64,000 nucleotides of DNA from contig NZ_JANCTD010000009.1 of assembly GCF_024297185.1 (NCBI RefSeq), forward strand, positions 1 through 64,000. Direction: 5' to 3'. Source of the stretch: Lewinella sp. JB7. GTDB lineage: Bacteria > Bacteroidota > Bacteroidia > Chitinophagales > Saprospiraceae. Positions within the stretch are counted from its first letter, which is position 1; each line of letters opens with the position of its first letter. Positions 63,563 through 64,000 of the stretch are shown one piece after another. The position numbers were made by a program, and so were the translations under genes. The notes under the pieces are model-generated. The model was not told where the DNA came from, made no database searches, and saw nothing but the letters and a program-made list of their open reading frames with translations.

Positions 63563-64000
63563 TCAGCGATTCGTGTAATCCTCCCGGTGGATATTGAGCT
63601 TCTTCATGCGGGCGAAGAGGGTCTTGCCGTTGATGTCGAGCAATTTGCCGGCCCCGTTGGGGCCGGTTACCCTACCGTTGGTGTACCGCAGGGCACGAAT
63701 GATGTGTTGGCGCTGATTTTCCTCGAGGCTTACCATGCGCTCCTTTTCGGATTCATCGATGACTTCGTAGCAACCCCGGATACCGGTGACGTTGCCCCCC
63801 CGGAGTACGGACCACATGGTGACGCGCATGAGGGACTGCCGGCCGGCGGCCGTAGATAATACGAAGTTTTCTTCCAGCCGGTGGTAGCCACGGGCCAGAT
63901 CGACCATGTGGGCGTTCCACTTGGCGGTATGTTCCCGGGAGAGGCGATCAACGATGGCGGCCGGCTTCAGGGTTTCCGGATCCTTGGTCCCCATGATGGC
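63563..64000 (-). CDS. Fis-type (HTH_8) transcriptional regulator, C-terminal part
   Basis: The C-terminal about 145 residues of a larger protein; the frame is open to the end of the window. The last about 45 residues are a Fis-type HTH: ENQRQHIIRALRYTNGRVTG, GAGKLLDINGKTLFARMKKL. The part before it (GRQSLMRVTMWSVLRGGNVT) is not an AAA+ domain, so it may be a GAF- or sensor-fused regulator without ATPase. Its stop abuts the Nramp-type gene stop. Confidence 0.75.
   Translation of the reverse strand, partial: AIMGTKDPETLKPAAIVDRLSREHTAKWNAHMVDLARGYHRLEENFVLSTAAGRQSLMRVTMWSVLRGGNVTGIRGCYEVIDESEKERMVSLEENQRQHIIRALRYTNGRVTGPNGAGKLLDINGKTLFARMKKLNIHREDYTNR

Overview
The window reads as a chromosomal segment of a high-GC member of the Bacteroidota, most like the Saprospiria (Lewinella/Neolewinella type). 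The evidence is protein families typical of that phylum (DUF6090, DUF2490, DUF3108, DUF4230, type IX secretion C-terminal sorting domains, a hybrid two-component kinase ending in an AraC domain), sigma-A type -7 boxes of the form TAnnTTTG (8063, 26603, 45192), and a near absence of Shine-Dalgarno sequences. The genus is inference. I see no rRNA, tRNA, prophage, insertion sequence or CRISPR array.

Layout. 1-480 holds a degenerate tandem repeat and no convincing gene. 482-5391 is a run of small conserved or exported proteins. 5.4-8.0 kb is visibly more AT-rich and carries an exported methyltransferase, flanked by two identical 38-bp direct repeats, and a lipoprotein. 8.1-18.6 kb, all on +, holds an outer-membrane protein and phosphate transporter pair, a large hybrid sensor, a TPR/SnoaL exported protein, an NCS1-type transporter coupled to a mannitol dehydrogenase family enzyme, and Ogt. 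18.7-26.5 kb, all on -, holds PurK, a membrane pyrophosphatase and two tandem PhoD-like phosphatases with sorting domains. 26.6-31.3 kb is a methionine operon led by a promoter and a SAM-I riboswitch: a PLP-decarboxylase-fold protein whose Schiff-base lysine is replaced by histidine, MetY-type sulfhydrylase, a DinB-fold protein and MetX.

31.3-48.5 kb is mixed housekeeping and envelope: GH25, MATE, GatA, OmpA, a CrtI-like desaturase, RNase P RNA with its terminator, cupin, ROK kinase, Bcp, LysE, RuvC, a flippase-like protein, DUF3108, DUF4230, a free-standing TonB-plug lipoprotein, ThrS, GtrA and a 5'-nucleotidase. 48.5-54.5 kb (-) is an RND efflux pair followed by TauE and RDD proteins. 54.6-64 kb holds a two-component system, a PBP4-type peptidase, an ABC-F protein, a strong DnaA-box cluster next to an AT-rich stretch (candidate replication origin), heme A synthase, an Nramp-family transporter without a normal start codon, and the end of a Fis-type regulator.

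The features most worth pursuing are the lysine-less PLP protein under SAM control, the DnaA-box cluster that continues into the heme A synthase gene, the repeat-flanked exported methyltransferase, the eight-unit hairpin array between the ROK and cupin genes, and a palindromic repeat that has become the C-terminus of the DUF4230 protein.
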